A stretch of 64,000 nucleotides of DNA, from positions 55,904 through 119,903 of the forward strand of contig JABLXW010000002.1 of NCBI GenBank assembly GCA_013177945.1, written 5' to 3'. Made by a program: the position numbers and the translations under genes. The notes under the pieces are model-generated. The model was not told the DNA's origin. It did not search any database and saw nothing but the letters and a program-made list of their open reading frames with translations. The stretch comes from Bacillota bacterium (lineage in GTDB: Bacteria > Bacillota > DSM-12270 > Thermacetogeniales > Thermacetogeniaceae). Of this stretch, positions 8,521 through 17,421 are shown piece by piece; within the stretch, counting starts at the first letter, position 1; every line of letters starts with the position of its first letter.

Positions 8521-9540
8521 TTGCAGCGGCGGCTCGTTCGGATCGCATTCCTGGGGGCAGCAGGACTGGCTGGAGGAGTCCTTTTTTATCGTCTCCGGTT
8601 TCTTTTTGTTCCGTTTGGAATTGCCTTATTTCTTGCTTATATCATTTACCCTCTTGTGCGCAGCCTTGAAGCAAGGGGAGTTAACCGGGTAAAAGCAATC
8701 CTTACCGTCTACGCCGCGGGACTGATCCTCGCGGGCCTTTTTTTGACTCTTTTTCTTCCGGCTCTTTCCAGGGAAGTCAAGGCTTTTGGAAAGATCATCC
8801 CGGTTTATGCAGAAGCCTTTCTTGAGATTCAGAGTTACCTCAATCGCTTATCCGAACAGGTGCTTCTACCCGGGGAGGCACGCCAGGTCCTGAGAGAAAC
8901 TTCGGGCCGCATCAGAAATGGGATTATCCAGGCTATGCGAGATTTTACGGAAGGAATGCTGGCGCTTGTTTCCCTGCTTCCCGGTTTTCTGCTTGCTCCC
9001 TTCCTTGCCTATTACTTTCTCAAGGATTCCGAACTGCTGAAGAAGCGCGCCCTGGCGATGCTTCCGCCCGGCTGCCGGAGCGACGTTGTTTATCTCCTGA
9101 GAGAAGCAGATCTGATCTTCAGCAGGTTCCTGCGCGGCCACCTGCTGATTTCCCTGATTGTTGGCTTTTTAACCGGGCTGGGTGCGGCTTTAATCGGGCT
9201 TCGTTTTTCGATTTTAATTGGGATCTTCACTGCGGTGGCCGATTTGGTTCCGGTGTTCGGGCCGGTTCTTGCTGCGGTTCCTGTGCTGGGGCTGGCCCTT
9301 GCCGAGAGCCGGTTAAAAGGGGTTTTAATGTTGGGGGTTTTTTTGTTCGTACAGCAGTTAGAGGGAAGCATCCTTGTTCCCCGTTTGTTAGGGGACCGGG
9401 TGGGGCTGCATCCCCTTGTGATCGTTTTTATCCTGCTGGCGGGCGGTTATCTGTTCGGCCCCTTTGGCTTGATCTTTGGCGTGCCGCTGGCAGGTCTGCT
9501 GCGGGTGGTTTTGAGGTTTATCTGGTCCAGGGTGGTCTAG
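8521..9540 (+). CDS. AI-2E family transporter (PerM/YdiK-like permease)
   Basis: 339 residues with about seven to eight hydrophobic segments. An N-terminal pair is followed by a long polar region (residues ~75-145) and the conserved LLPGFLLAPFLAYYFLKD. The C-terminal signature includes LIIGLRFSILIGIFTAVADLVPVFGP-like sequence and the closing GYLFGPFGLIFGVPLAGLLRV. The substrate is unknown; family members are linked to AI-2 export or Na+/H+ antiport. In related genomes this gene often precedes alaS; here a minus-strand island intervenes. Confidence 0.85.
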   Translation: MQRRLVRIAFLGAAGLAGGVLFYRLRFLFVPFGIALFLAYIIYPLVRSLEARGVNRVKAILTVYAAGLILAGLFLTLFLPALSREVKAFGKIIPVYAEAFLEIQSYLNRLSEQVLLPGEARQVLRETSGRIRNGIIQAMRDFTEGMLALVSLLPGFLLAPFLAYYFLKDSELLKKRALAMLPPGCRSDVVYLLREADLIFSRFLRGHLLISLIVGFLTGLGAALIGLRFSILIGIFTAVADLVPVFGPVLAAVPVLGLALAESRLKGVLMLGVFLFVQQLEGSILVPRLLGDRVGLHPLVIVFILLAGGYLFGPFGLIFGVPLAGLLRVVLRFIWSRVV

Positions 9541-9550
9541 GGAAAGGGGC

Positions 9551-10189
9551 TCAGGAAAAGTCAGCAAAAAACTCCACGCCCCGGGCCGTAACCGCTGCCA
9601 CCTGGAAGGGTGCACCCACCCGCTCGTCCCGCGAGGCGATTTTTTCGAGGGCCTGCAGGCAGAAATGGGCAAGATCTTCTAGGGGTTGCGAGGGATCCGA
9701 CCAGAGGTGTGCGAATCTTGCCTCAACCTTCAGGACGCGCGGCATCGTAAGGACAGGTCCGATGTCGATTTCTGTAAAAGGGAGCGCCAGATCTTTGCTT
9801 TCGAGGACGCAGGCCAGGCATTTTTTGAGACGCTCCGAATAGCCTGCAAGGGTGAAGTAGAGAAGGCGCGGCGCCTCGGGATTTTCTTGAAACCAGCGGG
9901 AATTTTCCAGAAGAAAACGCCGGTATTCCCGGTTCAGAAACTCCCGCGCCATCACCTTAATCTCCATAAAATCGGTGACTCCTGCAGCCCGGATCTCCCG
10001 CTGGAGCGCCTGCGAAAGATCAACCCCTACGGCAAGACCGGCAGAGCAGATGAAAGCGTGGGATCCCAGCTGGTAAAGCTTCCGGACCTGGCCGCGTGCA
10101 ACGGCGCCGGATTCTTCCCAGGCCATGACGCGGCTGTCGCTTGCCAGCAAAACCCTGTCCTCGGCGGTTCCCAGAATCTGCTGAGACAT
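9551..10189 (-). CDS. Stand-alone proteasome-fold (Ntn-hydrolase-like) protein
   Basis: 212 residues. The N-terminus ILGTAEDRVLLASDSRVMAW matches the first two strands of 20S proteasome/HslV subunits, and YQLGSHAFICSAGLAVGVDLSQ matches the following strand and helix (usual pattern: a G-x-x-G-D segment). The threonine expected at the mature N-terminus is not where a simple Met cleavage would expose it (M-S-Q-Q-I-L-G-T), so it may be inactive, structural or differently processed. No HslU or ATPase partner is adjacent. The ATG at 10189 is supported by GGTGGGGAG upstream. Confidence 0.55.
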   Translation of the reverse strand: MSQQILGTAEDRVLLASDSRVMAWEESGAVARGQVRKLYQLGSHAFICSAGLAVGVDLSQALQREIRAAGVTDFMEIKVMAREFLNREYRRFLLENSRWFQENPEAPRLLYFTLAGYSERLKKCLACVLESKDLALPFTEIDIGPVLTMPRVLKVEARFAHLWSDPSQPLEDLAHFCLQALEKIASRDERVGAPFQVAAVTARGVEFFADFS

Positions 10190-10498
10190 CTTCTCCCCAC
10201 CACCTGCTCTTCTGAAAATTCGCAGTCCTCTGACAGATTCCCTCTTTCCCTTCTAACACTTATATCTACCGAAATTTTACATTAATCAAAGCGGCCTCAC
10301 GGTTTTTAGAACCCTTGCTGGACAGGGATTCCGGCGGAATCTTTGGTTTCATTGACACAATCTTAAAGCTCATGGGCGACACCTGGACGCTCTAACACCG
10401 ACCCTTTTCCTTCTTCCTGGCTTCCTGCTGGAACTTCACGAAGACGGTCCGCGTACTTGACGTTAGGCGGCACTGTGCTCCTGGACCGCCTTGCCCTT
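10190..10498. other. Intergenic stretch without a recognisable gene
   Basis: Separates two minus-strand genes. The part nearest 10189 should carry the promoter of the proteasome-fold gene, but no convincing -35/-10 pair was found. The 10380-10498 part reads as a proline- and charge-rich string in every frame and may be the decayed 3' end of the small lipoprotein ORF that follows. Confidence 0.5.
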
Positions 10499-10609
10499 CT
10501 AGTGGTGCGGTTTGGGACGGCCCGCTGCCCGAGCAGCCCGCGAACAGCCCAGGGTAAAGACCAGAAAGGTGACCAAGGCAATAAGTCTTTGTCGAGCCAA
10601 GTTACTCAT
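10499..10609 (-). CDS. Short lipoprotein-like ORF, possibly truncated
   Basis: The ATG at 10609 lies behind a strong AAAGGAGG. The 36 residues form a signal-peptide-like segment (LIALVTFLVFTLGCSRAA) with a possible lipobox cysteine after TLG, then stop at ...GRPKPHH. In-frame readthrough of the TAG meets another stop 12 codons on. It is either a tiny lipoprotein or the start of a longer one that has decayed. It lies 46 bases downstream of the restriction-modification gene on the same strand. Confidence 0.3.
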   Translation of the reverse strand: MSNLARQRLIALVTFLVFTLGCSRAARAAGRPKPHH

Positions 10610-10654
10610 CGGGCTCAGCCTCCTTTCCGTCTTGCCAGGTAGGCCCGCAGTTTT

Positions 10655-13600
10655 TTAACTCAGACCAAACAACTTGCGTGTCAGGCGGTCTATCCTTTTT
10701 ATGTCAGTTTCTGTAGGGTTGCCACCACGTCTAGTGTTCCTCTTTGCTAGCCGTGCCAGGACGCGGTGTATACGGTTCGAACAATCGAAGGCAGGGATTT
10801 TTAGATACTCGACCACGCTAACCCCAAGGCTCAATTGCGCTGCGTAAGCGGAGATAGCTCGCGAAATAGTGGGCGAGTTTAGGATTGCGGTAAGATATGC
10901 GGCCTCATCTTCAGTTTCGACTGGCACGAAGTAAAGTTTATGATCAGGAATAACGACTTTTTCTCCTAAAAGTGGGTCATTGTACTTTCCGATATATGCA
11001 GCGGCAAACCGTCCGCTGGACATTTCTTTCCAAAGCACCTTATATTCGCTGAACGTGTAGGGGCCTGTACTCCAAACCGACCAATATGGTTGTCCTTGCT
11101 GGAATCGCCGGTAACTCGATCGTTGTTCCAGTATCTTTTTAAACCGCCTAAGAAAACGGTACGCACCAGGAGCTTTGGTAGGAAGGTCTGGATCACCATG
11201 CATTCCCCGTTGAGGAAGCAGGATGCTGTAATCGGAATCAGGTACTGCAGAAAATGCCTTCACGCCACGACCACGCAGCAGAGGGAAAACATGCTCTGTT
11301 TCGACAAATGTTGTATACGTTGGAATCCCAGAACCTCTACCAATACCGGGATTGTTGCGCACTTTGCATCTCTTGCCGCTAGGGTCAGCTTCTAACACCC
11401 TTACGAAGAAAATGCCGTTGCGATCAGTGGTTACGCCTTTACGTGCCTTATAGTGCGGTGTCCCTGGACCAAACAACTTCTTCCAAATTTCGTGCTCTTC
11501 CTTTATGCCTTTCAGCCAGGGGCCAGCGTCTGTACCGGGTACTGGTGCGGCTAGTAGCTCGTCGCAAGATGCGTTTTTGCGGAATTCATCTACATCACCA
11601 AAAGTTCGTACTACCTTACCGTTGACCATGGGTGGCTTCCACACGCGGTATGGCACCGGATATTCGGTTTCTTGATCACGCTCCAAGACAAGCAAGGTTG
11701 GATGATTGGTTACCCCTTCAAATGGGGAAATCGCGTCGAAGTCGTCTACAAGTAAGACTTTTGCCCTTAGGCAACGGTGCTTTAGATGAAACCTGCGGAA
11801 ACCCTGGCTGGATTCGTTGGTGAATACCGTACCCGTGATAAAAAACGCCATCTTGCCACCAGGGGCCAGCCATTTATCAATGGCCTCGTACGTAATGACT
11901 GTCGAGATGTCCGATTCAATTCCACCGACCCAAACATCTTGGCTGAAAACTCCTAACTCAACGCATCGTTTTTTGATAAAGGCCGCGTATTCAGGTGGTA
12001 AGTGACTCCACTTCACCCATGGTGGATTACCCGCAATGAATTTGACCGGTGGTACGGCTGCTGCTGCGAAACGATCTGCCAAAGCTGCGGTCCAGATCTC
12101 ATCCCAACCGAGGTTGTGTAGCTTTACTAGTGTCGTGATGGTCTCCCTCAGAGAGGAATGCTCATCGACTGACAGGTAGCTTAGATCGAATTCAGAGTTC
12201 ACAGCCGCATATATATCATCGGCTCTGTACTGTGCCTCCACTAACTCCCGAATCCTCATCATTACATCATAGAAATGCTCATGCTCCACCAATACACGTG
12301 GAATGGTAAATGAGATAACACCCAACTCAGTTTGCAAGCTGTGTTCAAATATGGAGCCCGAAGCAGAGGCGGTATTAATGGCATCAGCCAAAAAAATAGG
12401 TAACCGAAGTGGCCTACTGGGATCTAAATACGGAGACAGAAATACGACCAAAGAGGCACGAGCTGCCAGTACTGCAAGTGGATTTAGATCAATGCCGTAA
12501 AGTCCTGATAAAGCTTTGTGTGCGTCCTTGAAGGAGTCGTCGTTCGCAACTAACCTACGACGCAGAGCTTCTAAAATAAACGTCCCAGAACCGCAGGTAG
12601 GATCTAGAAGGCTATCCTCTGGGTTCCAGCCGATAACATCTAGAGCGTGCGCTGCCAACCAATCCGGTGTATAATACTCACCAAGAGCATGCCGAAGCGC
12701 CTTGGGCACGAAAGTTTGATACATACCTTTAAACAAGTCCCTGGTCGTGTTAGGATCTTTTTGCGTGACATCAAAGTTAATGGCACTCAAACTAACAATT
12801 AAGGCTTGAATAGATGGAACGAAAGCGCTCCAATTCGGATCGTCTCGGTACCATGAGAAAAAATCCCCAATAAGCATATTGGAAACACCTGCATCACTGA
12901 AAAGCCGCCCGGATTCCAGAGCTTCAATTTTATCAGCTACTGAGGTAGTCGGATCGGTGAGATCTTCAGAGCCGTTTGGTAGCGATAGAGCCGCCACCAG
13001 CTTTGCCACTAACGCAATGTATGTGTTCAATGCGAAGAGGTACGCCGCTGGGTCATCAGCGTAAGGTTGGCCATGGGCCTCACTCTGACGTCGAAGCAGT
13101 TCCTTAACGCGATCCGACTGGATACCTACGACCTGGCCGAATAATCTGCGCCATTCCAAAAATAACAATTTGGTTTTATTGGTCTTAACTCCAGGCAGAG
13201 ATTTAGCCTGACGTATAACCTGAAAGAACAGAGGAATAAGTTGGGAACCAACATTGGATTCTGGACCGACTAGTTGAGACAAGAGTTTGGGATGTACCAG
13301 CGGAGCCCCGTTTTCTTTAAGGTATAATAAAAGTCGCAATGCTGCATCTATGTTAAACGGCGTAAGAGGATCCCACTTGGGTTCCGTGTTGGGTTCCGTA
13401 CCTTCGAAGTGCCCAAAGCTAATGTGGTTGCCATCCCAAACAACCAGTACATACTCGGAGAGAGAGCGGCCTTCCTCGCGATGCAATCGAAGTCCATAAT
13501 CCTCCGCTTGACCCCGGGCATACTGGAGCTGAATCCCCTCGTGCCCTTTAAATTTGCCGGGCGCTTCATATTCGATGATCACAGCACCATGAGCTACATC

Positions 13601-13804
13601 TACAAAGCGAATACCATTTCCGCCACTTGAACTAATGGTTCGATCCAATTGGAATGGAACCCATGGGATTCCTAAAGCACGGCAGTGGCGCTCAAGAATC
13701 TTTTCTAACTCATGACGCAAACTGGTTTCATTTGGGGTCCCAGCAGTAGCTATAGTAACCTCGGCTACGATCTCCCGTGCATGAATAAGCAATTCTCTAT
13801 CCAT
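10655..13804 (-). CDS. Large Eco57I-like (type IIG-like) restriction-modification protein
   Basis: About 1049 residues from ATG 13804. The middle has adenine-N6 methyltransferase motif I (DPTCGSGTF, near residue 400) and motif IV NPPW (near 592), separated by a long insert as in Eco57I/MmeI-type enzymes. The C-terminal third looks like a target-recognition region (KVLWKEMSSGRFAAAYIGK, YLTAILNS). Near residues 66-80 the sequence RFVDVAHGAVIIEYEAPGK resembles a PD-(D/E)xK nuclease core, but with E-Y-E where E-x-K is usual, so cleavage activity is uncertain. The open frame extends to 14095, but that extra N-terminus reads across an IS607-like scrap in the wrong frame, so 13804 (or a nearby GTG) is preferred. 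No separate specificity or nuclease gene is present. Confidence 0.8.
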   Translation of the reverse strand: MDRELLIHAREIVAEVTIATAGTPNETSLRHELEKILERHCRALGIPWVPFQLDRTISSSGGNGIRFVDVAHGAVIIEYEAPGKFKGHEGIQLQYARGQAEDYGLRLHREEGRSLSEYVLVVWDGNHISFGHFEGTEPNTEPKWDPLTPFNIDAALRLLLYLKENGAPLVHPKLLSQLVGPESNVGSQLIPLFFQVIRQAKSLPGVKTNKTKLLFLEWRRLFGQVVGIQSDRVKELLRRQSEAHGQPYADDPAAYLFALNTYIALVAKLVAALSLPNGSEDLTDPTTSVADKIEALESGRLFSDAGVSNMLIGDFFSWYRDDPNWSAFVPSIQALIVSLSAINFDVTQKDPNTTRDLFKGMYQTFVPKALRHALGEYYTPDWLAAHALDVIGWNPEDSLLDPTCGSGTFILEALRRRLVANDDSFKDAHKALSGLYGIDLNPLAVLAARASLVVFLSPYLDPSRPLRLPIFLADAINTASASGSIFEHSLQTELGVISFTIPRVLVEHEHFYDVMMRIRELVEAQYRADDIYAAVNSEFDLSYLSVDEHSSLRETITTLVKLHNLGWDEIWTAALADRFAAAAVPPVKFIAGNPPWVKWSHLPPEYAAFIKKRCVELGVFSQDVWVGGIESDISTVITYEAIDKWLAPGGKMAFFITGTVFTNESSQGFRRFHLKHRCLRAKVLLVDDFDAISPFEGVTNHPTLLVLERDQETEYPVPYRVWKPPMVNGKVVRTFGDVDEFRKNASCDELLAAPVPGTDAGPWLKGIKEEHEIWKKLFGPGTPHYKARKGVTTDRNGIFFVRVLEADPSGKRCKVRNNPGIGRGSGIPTYTTFVETEHVFPLLRGRGVKAFSAVPDSDYSILLPQRGMHGDPDLPTKAPGAYRFLRRFKKILEQRSSYRRFQQGQPYWSVWSTGPYTFSEYKVLWKEMSSGRFAAAYIGKYNDPLLGEKVVIPDHKLYFVPVETEDEAAYLTAILNSPTISRAISAYAAQLSLGVSVVEYLKIPAFDCSNRIHRVLARLAKRNTRRGGNPTETDIKRIDRLTRKLFGLS

Positions 13805-13884
13805 GTCTATAACCGTTTTTCCCCCTCGCACTCCTCCGTGCGCTAGCCCCTTGGGGCCACAACATTCTGTTAGCCTGTTGATGC

Positions 13885-14019
13885 CTAAACGGATTTCTTC
13901 TGGGATGTACACTTTCCCGGCAGCGCCTCTACGTTCTCCATCCTGTACCGCTTCTGCCCCGTGGGCAGGCGGACGGGGACCAGGATGCCCCTGGGCTCCC
14001 AATTCCACAGCGTGTAATG
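13885..14019 (-). pseudogene. Fragment of an IS607-type recombinase N-terminus (MerR-like helix-turn-helix)
   Basis: Read from 14019 towards 13885, this frame gives TLWNWEPRGILVPVRLPTG followed by QKRYRMENVEALPGK, then a stop. This matches the MerR-like DNA-binding start of IS607 TnpA/'resolvase' proteins (R-W-E-x-x-G-x-L...G-x-R-R-Y...D-V-E-A-L). Stops lie immediately on both sides and the serine-recombinase catalytic domain is absent. It is read in a different frame from the upstream extension of the neighbouring gene. Confidence 0.55.
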
Positions 14020-14273
14020 GACTTCTTATTCTACACGTTCCCGCCCCTTTCCTGCCTGAAAAGGCAAATTTTGGCGTATAATGAACAAAAAGCAACAGCG
14101 CAAAGCAACACGATTGCTTTTGAAGCCTTGGTCTTATAAAGTTTTTCTGTCCCCGTCAACCCTTAATTCCCACAGACCGGGTTCCCCGGTAATGCTCGTG
14201 AGGCATCCCGAGCCGCGGCCAGAACTCTTCGAGCAGTATGTCTTATTAGTTCCTGCCGCGAAGCCAGGTTTCA

Positions 14274-14302
14274 TTGACAAATTTTGAAATCTTATGTATA
14301 AT
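14274..14302 (+). promoter_or_regulatory. Sigma-A promoter of alaS
   Basis: TTGACA (14274-14279), a 17-base spacer and TATAAT (14297-14302): a perfect consensus pair. The -35 box contains the in-frame TTG that would give a longer AlaRS, so that start can be dismissed. Confidence 0.9.
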
Positions 14303-14339
14303 GTGCGTAAAATTTGATACGTGCTTGGGAGGGTTAATT

Positions 14340-17042
14340 TTGTCAAGCGGTTCCGAACTCAGAAAGAAATTTCTTGATTTTTTCGGCCAGCGCGATCACT
14401 TGATTCTCCCAAGCGCCTCCCTGATCCCCAAGGATGACCCCACCCTCCTGTTCACCGTTGCAGGAATGGTTCCTTTTAAGCCCTACTTTCAGGGAAAAGC
14501 CGCCCCTCCTCATACCCGTCTCGCCACGGTTCAGAAGTGCCTGCGGACGCCCGATTTGGAATCTGTAGGAAAAACGGCGCGCCACCATACATTTTTTGAA
14601 ATGCTGGGCAACTTTTCCTTTGGCGATTACTTCAAAAAAGAAGCAATTGCGTGGGCATGGGAATATTTGACAAATGTTCTGGGCCTCCCCCGGAAGGATC
14701 TCTGGATTACCGTTTACCAGGAAGATGAGGAGGCAAAGCAACTTTGGGCGGAGGTGGCCGGTGTTCCGCGGGAGCGGATCGTTCCCCTGGGTGAGGAAGA
14801 CAATTTCTGGGCGGCAGGACCGGTGGGGCCCTGCGGCCCGTGTTCGGAAATCATTGTCGATCTGGGGCCCGCGCGGGGGTGCGGCTTGCCTGACTGCGGG
14901 GTGGATTGCGACTGCGACCGGTTCCTTGAGGTTTGGAACCTGGTTTTTATGGAATTCAACCGGGATGAAACGGGGAAGTTGACAAGATTGCCCCGGCAGA
15001 ACATAGATACCGGAATGGGCCTGGAGCGGATCGCCTCTGTCATGCAGGGCGTGTCCTCCAACTTCGAGACGGATCTCCTCTTCCCCCTGATTCGGGAGGC
15101 GGCAGCGATAACCGGGTTTCCTTACGGAGAGCATCCAAAGACCGATGTTGCCTTAAAGGTGATCGCGGACCACAGCAGAGCGGTGGCCTTTCTTATTGCC
15201 GACGGGGTTCTTCCTTCCAACGAGGGGAGAGGGTACGTTCTGCGGCGGATCTTACGGAGAGCGGTTCGCTACGGCAGGCTCCTGGGGATTAAAGGGCCTT
15301 TTTTAAACAGGATCATCGGCACCGTGATCTCTCTTTACGAGGATCCCTACCGGGAGCTGCGGGAGCGGGAGGAGCATATTCAAAAGGTTGCAGCAGCAGA
15401 GGAGGCTCGCTTTGAAGAAACGCTTGAACAGGGGCTGCAGGTGCTGCAGGAGTACCTGGAGCAGCTTGAACGGGAAGGGGGACGGGAGCTTCCGGGGCGG
15501 GTTGCCTTCCGGCTTTATGATACTTTTGGTTTTCCCCTTGAGCTGACGCAGGAAATCCTTGCAGAGCGCGGCCTGGCGGTGGACCTGGCAGGGTTTAACG
15601 AGGCGATGGAAGAGCAGCGGGAGCGGGCTCGTGCCGCCAGACTGGAGGCTGCTCCGGCAGCCGGCCCCGGTGTCTGGGCCTTTGTGCGGGAAGGGAAGAC
15701 GGAGTTCCAGGGCTACGGGAACCTCACGACGCGCTCTCAGATTCGCGCCCTTGTCAGCGGTGAAGCCGAACAGCGGGAGGCAAGGGAAGGCGACCGGGTG
15801 CAGGTGCTCCTCGATCTCACCCCTTTTTATCCCGAGGGCGGAGGCCAGGTAGGGGACCGGGGAGTTCTCAAGGGTCCAAATGGCGAAGTTGCCATTGAAG
15901 ATACAACAAAAGTTGGGGATGGCTTAATCGTTCATTGGGGTTATGTGAGCCGCGGGCTTGTCCGGAAAGGGGATGTGGTGCTCGCCCAGGTTGACGAAAA
16001 GCGGCGTCTGGCCACGGCGCGGAACCATACGGCAACCCATCTTTTGCACCAGGCCCTGAGATCGGTTCTGGGTGAGCATGTCCAGCAGACCGGCTCCCTT
16101 GTAGAACCGGGCCGGCTGCGCTTTGATTTTTCCCATTTTGCTCCCCTTGCCGAGAGCGAGTTGCGTGCAGTTGAGGACCTGGTCAACCAGAAGATTATAG
16201 AAAACCTCATGGTCAGGACCTATGAGACCGACAGGGAGGCGGCTCTGGCGCAGGGGGTTCTGGCGCTTTTTGGAGAAAAGTACGGCGATGTTGTAAGGGT
16301 TGTTGCGATTGGCGATTTCAGCCGGGAGCTGTGCGGGGGAACCCATGTCCGCCGGACCAGCGAACTGGGATTTTTCAAGATTGTGGCGGAAAGCGGGATT
16401 GGAACCGGAATCCGGAGGATCGAGGCCCTGACCGGAGAGGAACTGCTGAGGCACTGGCAGGAGCAGGACGCGCTTGTGGCAAAAACGGCTGCTCTCTTGA
16501 AGGCAGCTCCGGAGGGTCTGCCCGCGCGGGTTGAACAGCTGCAGAGCCAGCTCCGGGAAAAGGAAAAGGAGCTGGAACAGCTCCGCAGCAAGATAATGCG
16601 CATGGAGGTCGACGCCCTCCTGAACCGCGTTGTGGAAATAAATGGGGTGAAGGTCCTGGCGGTAAAGGTCCAGGCGCCCGATATGGAAAGCCTCCGCTCC
16701 CTGGGGGATCTCTTGAGGAACCGCATTGGGTCCGGTGTAATCATCCTGGGAAGCCCTTTGAACGGGAAGGTTGGCTTTGTCAGTTTTGTTACCAGCGATC
16801 TGGTAAAGCGGAAGGGGCTTCATGCAGGCAACATCATGCGGGAAGTTGCCCGGGTTGTTGACGGGGGGGGCGGAGGAAAGCCGGAGATGGCTCAGGCAGG
16901 AGGGAAAAACATCACCAGGCTGGAGGAGGCCCTGCGCCAGGGGGAAGAGATCGTCCGTCACCAGTTAGCAGAGAAGCGTGAAAAAGGTCAGGAGAAAGAG
17001 GAAAGTTATGCAGGAGGGGCGAATATTTTGAGAGATAGATAA
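14340..17042 (+). CDS. alaS: Alanyl-tRNA synthetase
   Basis: 900 residues, full length for the family. Seen: the class II core beginning ELRKKFLDFFGQRDHLILPSASLIP, motif 2 region (ARHHTFFEMLGNFSFGDYFK), motif 3 (GMGLERIASV), the editing domain zinc residues HTATHLLH and CGGTH, and a C-Ala domain ending in GGGGKPEMAQAGG. It charges tRNA-Ala and edits Ser/Gly mischarging. The TTG at 14340 has GGGAGGG six bases upstream. A perfect sigma-A promoter precedes it; no T-box leader was recognised in the short leader. Confidence 0.97.
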   Translation: MSSGSELRKKFLDFFGQRDHLILPSASLIPKDDPTLLFTVAGMVPFKPYFQGKAAPPHTRLATVQKCLRTPDLESVGKTARHHTFFEMLGNFSFGDYFKKEAIAWAWEYLTNVLGLPRKDLWITVYQEDEEAKQLWAEVAGVPRERIVPLGEEDNFWAAGPVGPCGPCSEIIVDLGPARGCGLPDCGVDCDCDRFLEVWNLVFMEFNRDETGKLTRLPRQNIDTGMGLERIASVMQGVSSNFETDLLFPLIREAAAITGFPYGEHPKTDVALKVIADHSRAVAFLIADGVLPSNEGRGYVLRRILRRAVRYGRLLGIKGPFLNRIIGTVISLYEDPYRELREREEHIQKVAAAEEARFEETLEQGLQVLQEYLEQLEREGGRELPGRVAFRLYDTFGFPLELTQEILAERGLAVDLAGFNEAMEEQRERARAARLEAAPAAGPGVWAFVREGKTEFQGYGNLTTRSQIRALVSGEAEQREAREGDRVQVLLDLTPFYPEGGGQVGDRGVLKGPNGEVAIEDTTKVGDGLIVHWGYVSRGLVRKGDVVLAQVDEKRRLATARNHTATHLLHQALRSVLGEHVQQTGSLVEPGRLRFDFSHFAPLAESELRAVEDLVNQKIIENLMVRTYETDREAALAQGVLALFGEKYGDVVRVVAIGDFSRELCGGTHVRRTSELGFFKIVAESGIGTGIRRIEALTGEELLRHWQEQDALVAKTAALLKAAPEGLPARVEQLQSQLREKEKELEQLRSKIMRMEVDALLNRVVEINGVKVLAVKVQAPDMESLRSLGDLLRNRIGSGVIILGSPLNGKVGFVSFVTSDLVKRKGLHAGNIMREVARVVDGGGGGKPEMAQAGGKNITRLEEALRQGEEIVRHQLAEKREKGQEKEESYAGGANILRDR

Positions 17043-17111
17043 GCCGGCTAAATTGACCAGGCAAATTGACGAGCCTCCGGGAGTTCCGAGCCTGTTTTGG
17101 AGGTGGCCGTG

Positions 17112-17375
17112 ATGGCGGAAGATTCCCTGGATAAAACAATGACTTTTAAAGTTAGGAGCGAGGAAAGAACCTCAGCCCGGGAGATGTTGAGAGTTGTTTA
17201 CGAGGCCCTGAAAGAAAAGGGATACAACCCGATCAGCCAGCTGGTCGGTTACCTCTTATCAGGAGATCCGGCATATATTACGAGCCATAAAAACGCCCGG
17301 AACCTGATCAGGAAATTTGAAAGGGATGAACTTCTAGAGGAATTGATCGAAAGCTACCTGCAGAAAGAGAAGTAG
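17112..17375 (+). CDS. ireB: IreB family regulator (formerly DUF965)
   Basis: 87 residues, the standard length. [44 protein letters not shown] sequence and [18 protein letters not shown] fit the IreB/YrzL family, a small dimeric helical protein that in Enterococcus is phosphorylated by the kinase IreK. The ATG at 17112 follows GGAGGTGG. Its place between alaS and ruvX is the conserved Firmicutes order. Confidence 0.92.
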   Translation: MAEDSLDKTMTFKVRSEERTSAREMLRVVYEALKEKGYNPISQLVGYLLSGDPAYITSHKNARNLIRKFERDELLEELIESYLQKEK

Positions 17376-17421
17376 CCGGGGAGAAGAAGCCAGGTGGATA
17401 TGGAAAAGTTCAGGCCAGGGA

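Noticed and set aside
13805..14095. 97-residue N-terminal extension of the Eco57I-like protein
   Set aside because: It reads an IS607-type helix-turn-helix remnant in the wrong frame, has no family resemblance, and a methionine start at 13804 fits better.
14134..14346. 70-residue minus-strand ORF before alaS
   Set aside because: It lies across the alaS promoter and leader, has no ribosome binding site, and shows no family resemblance I could stand by.
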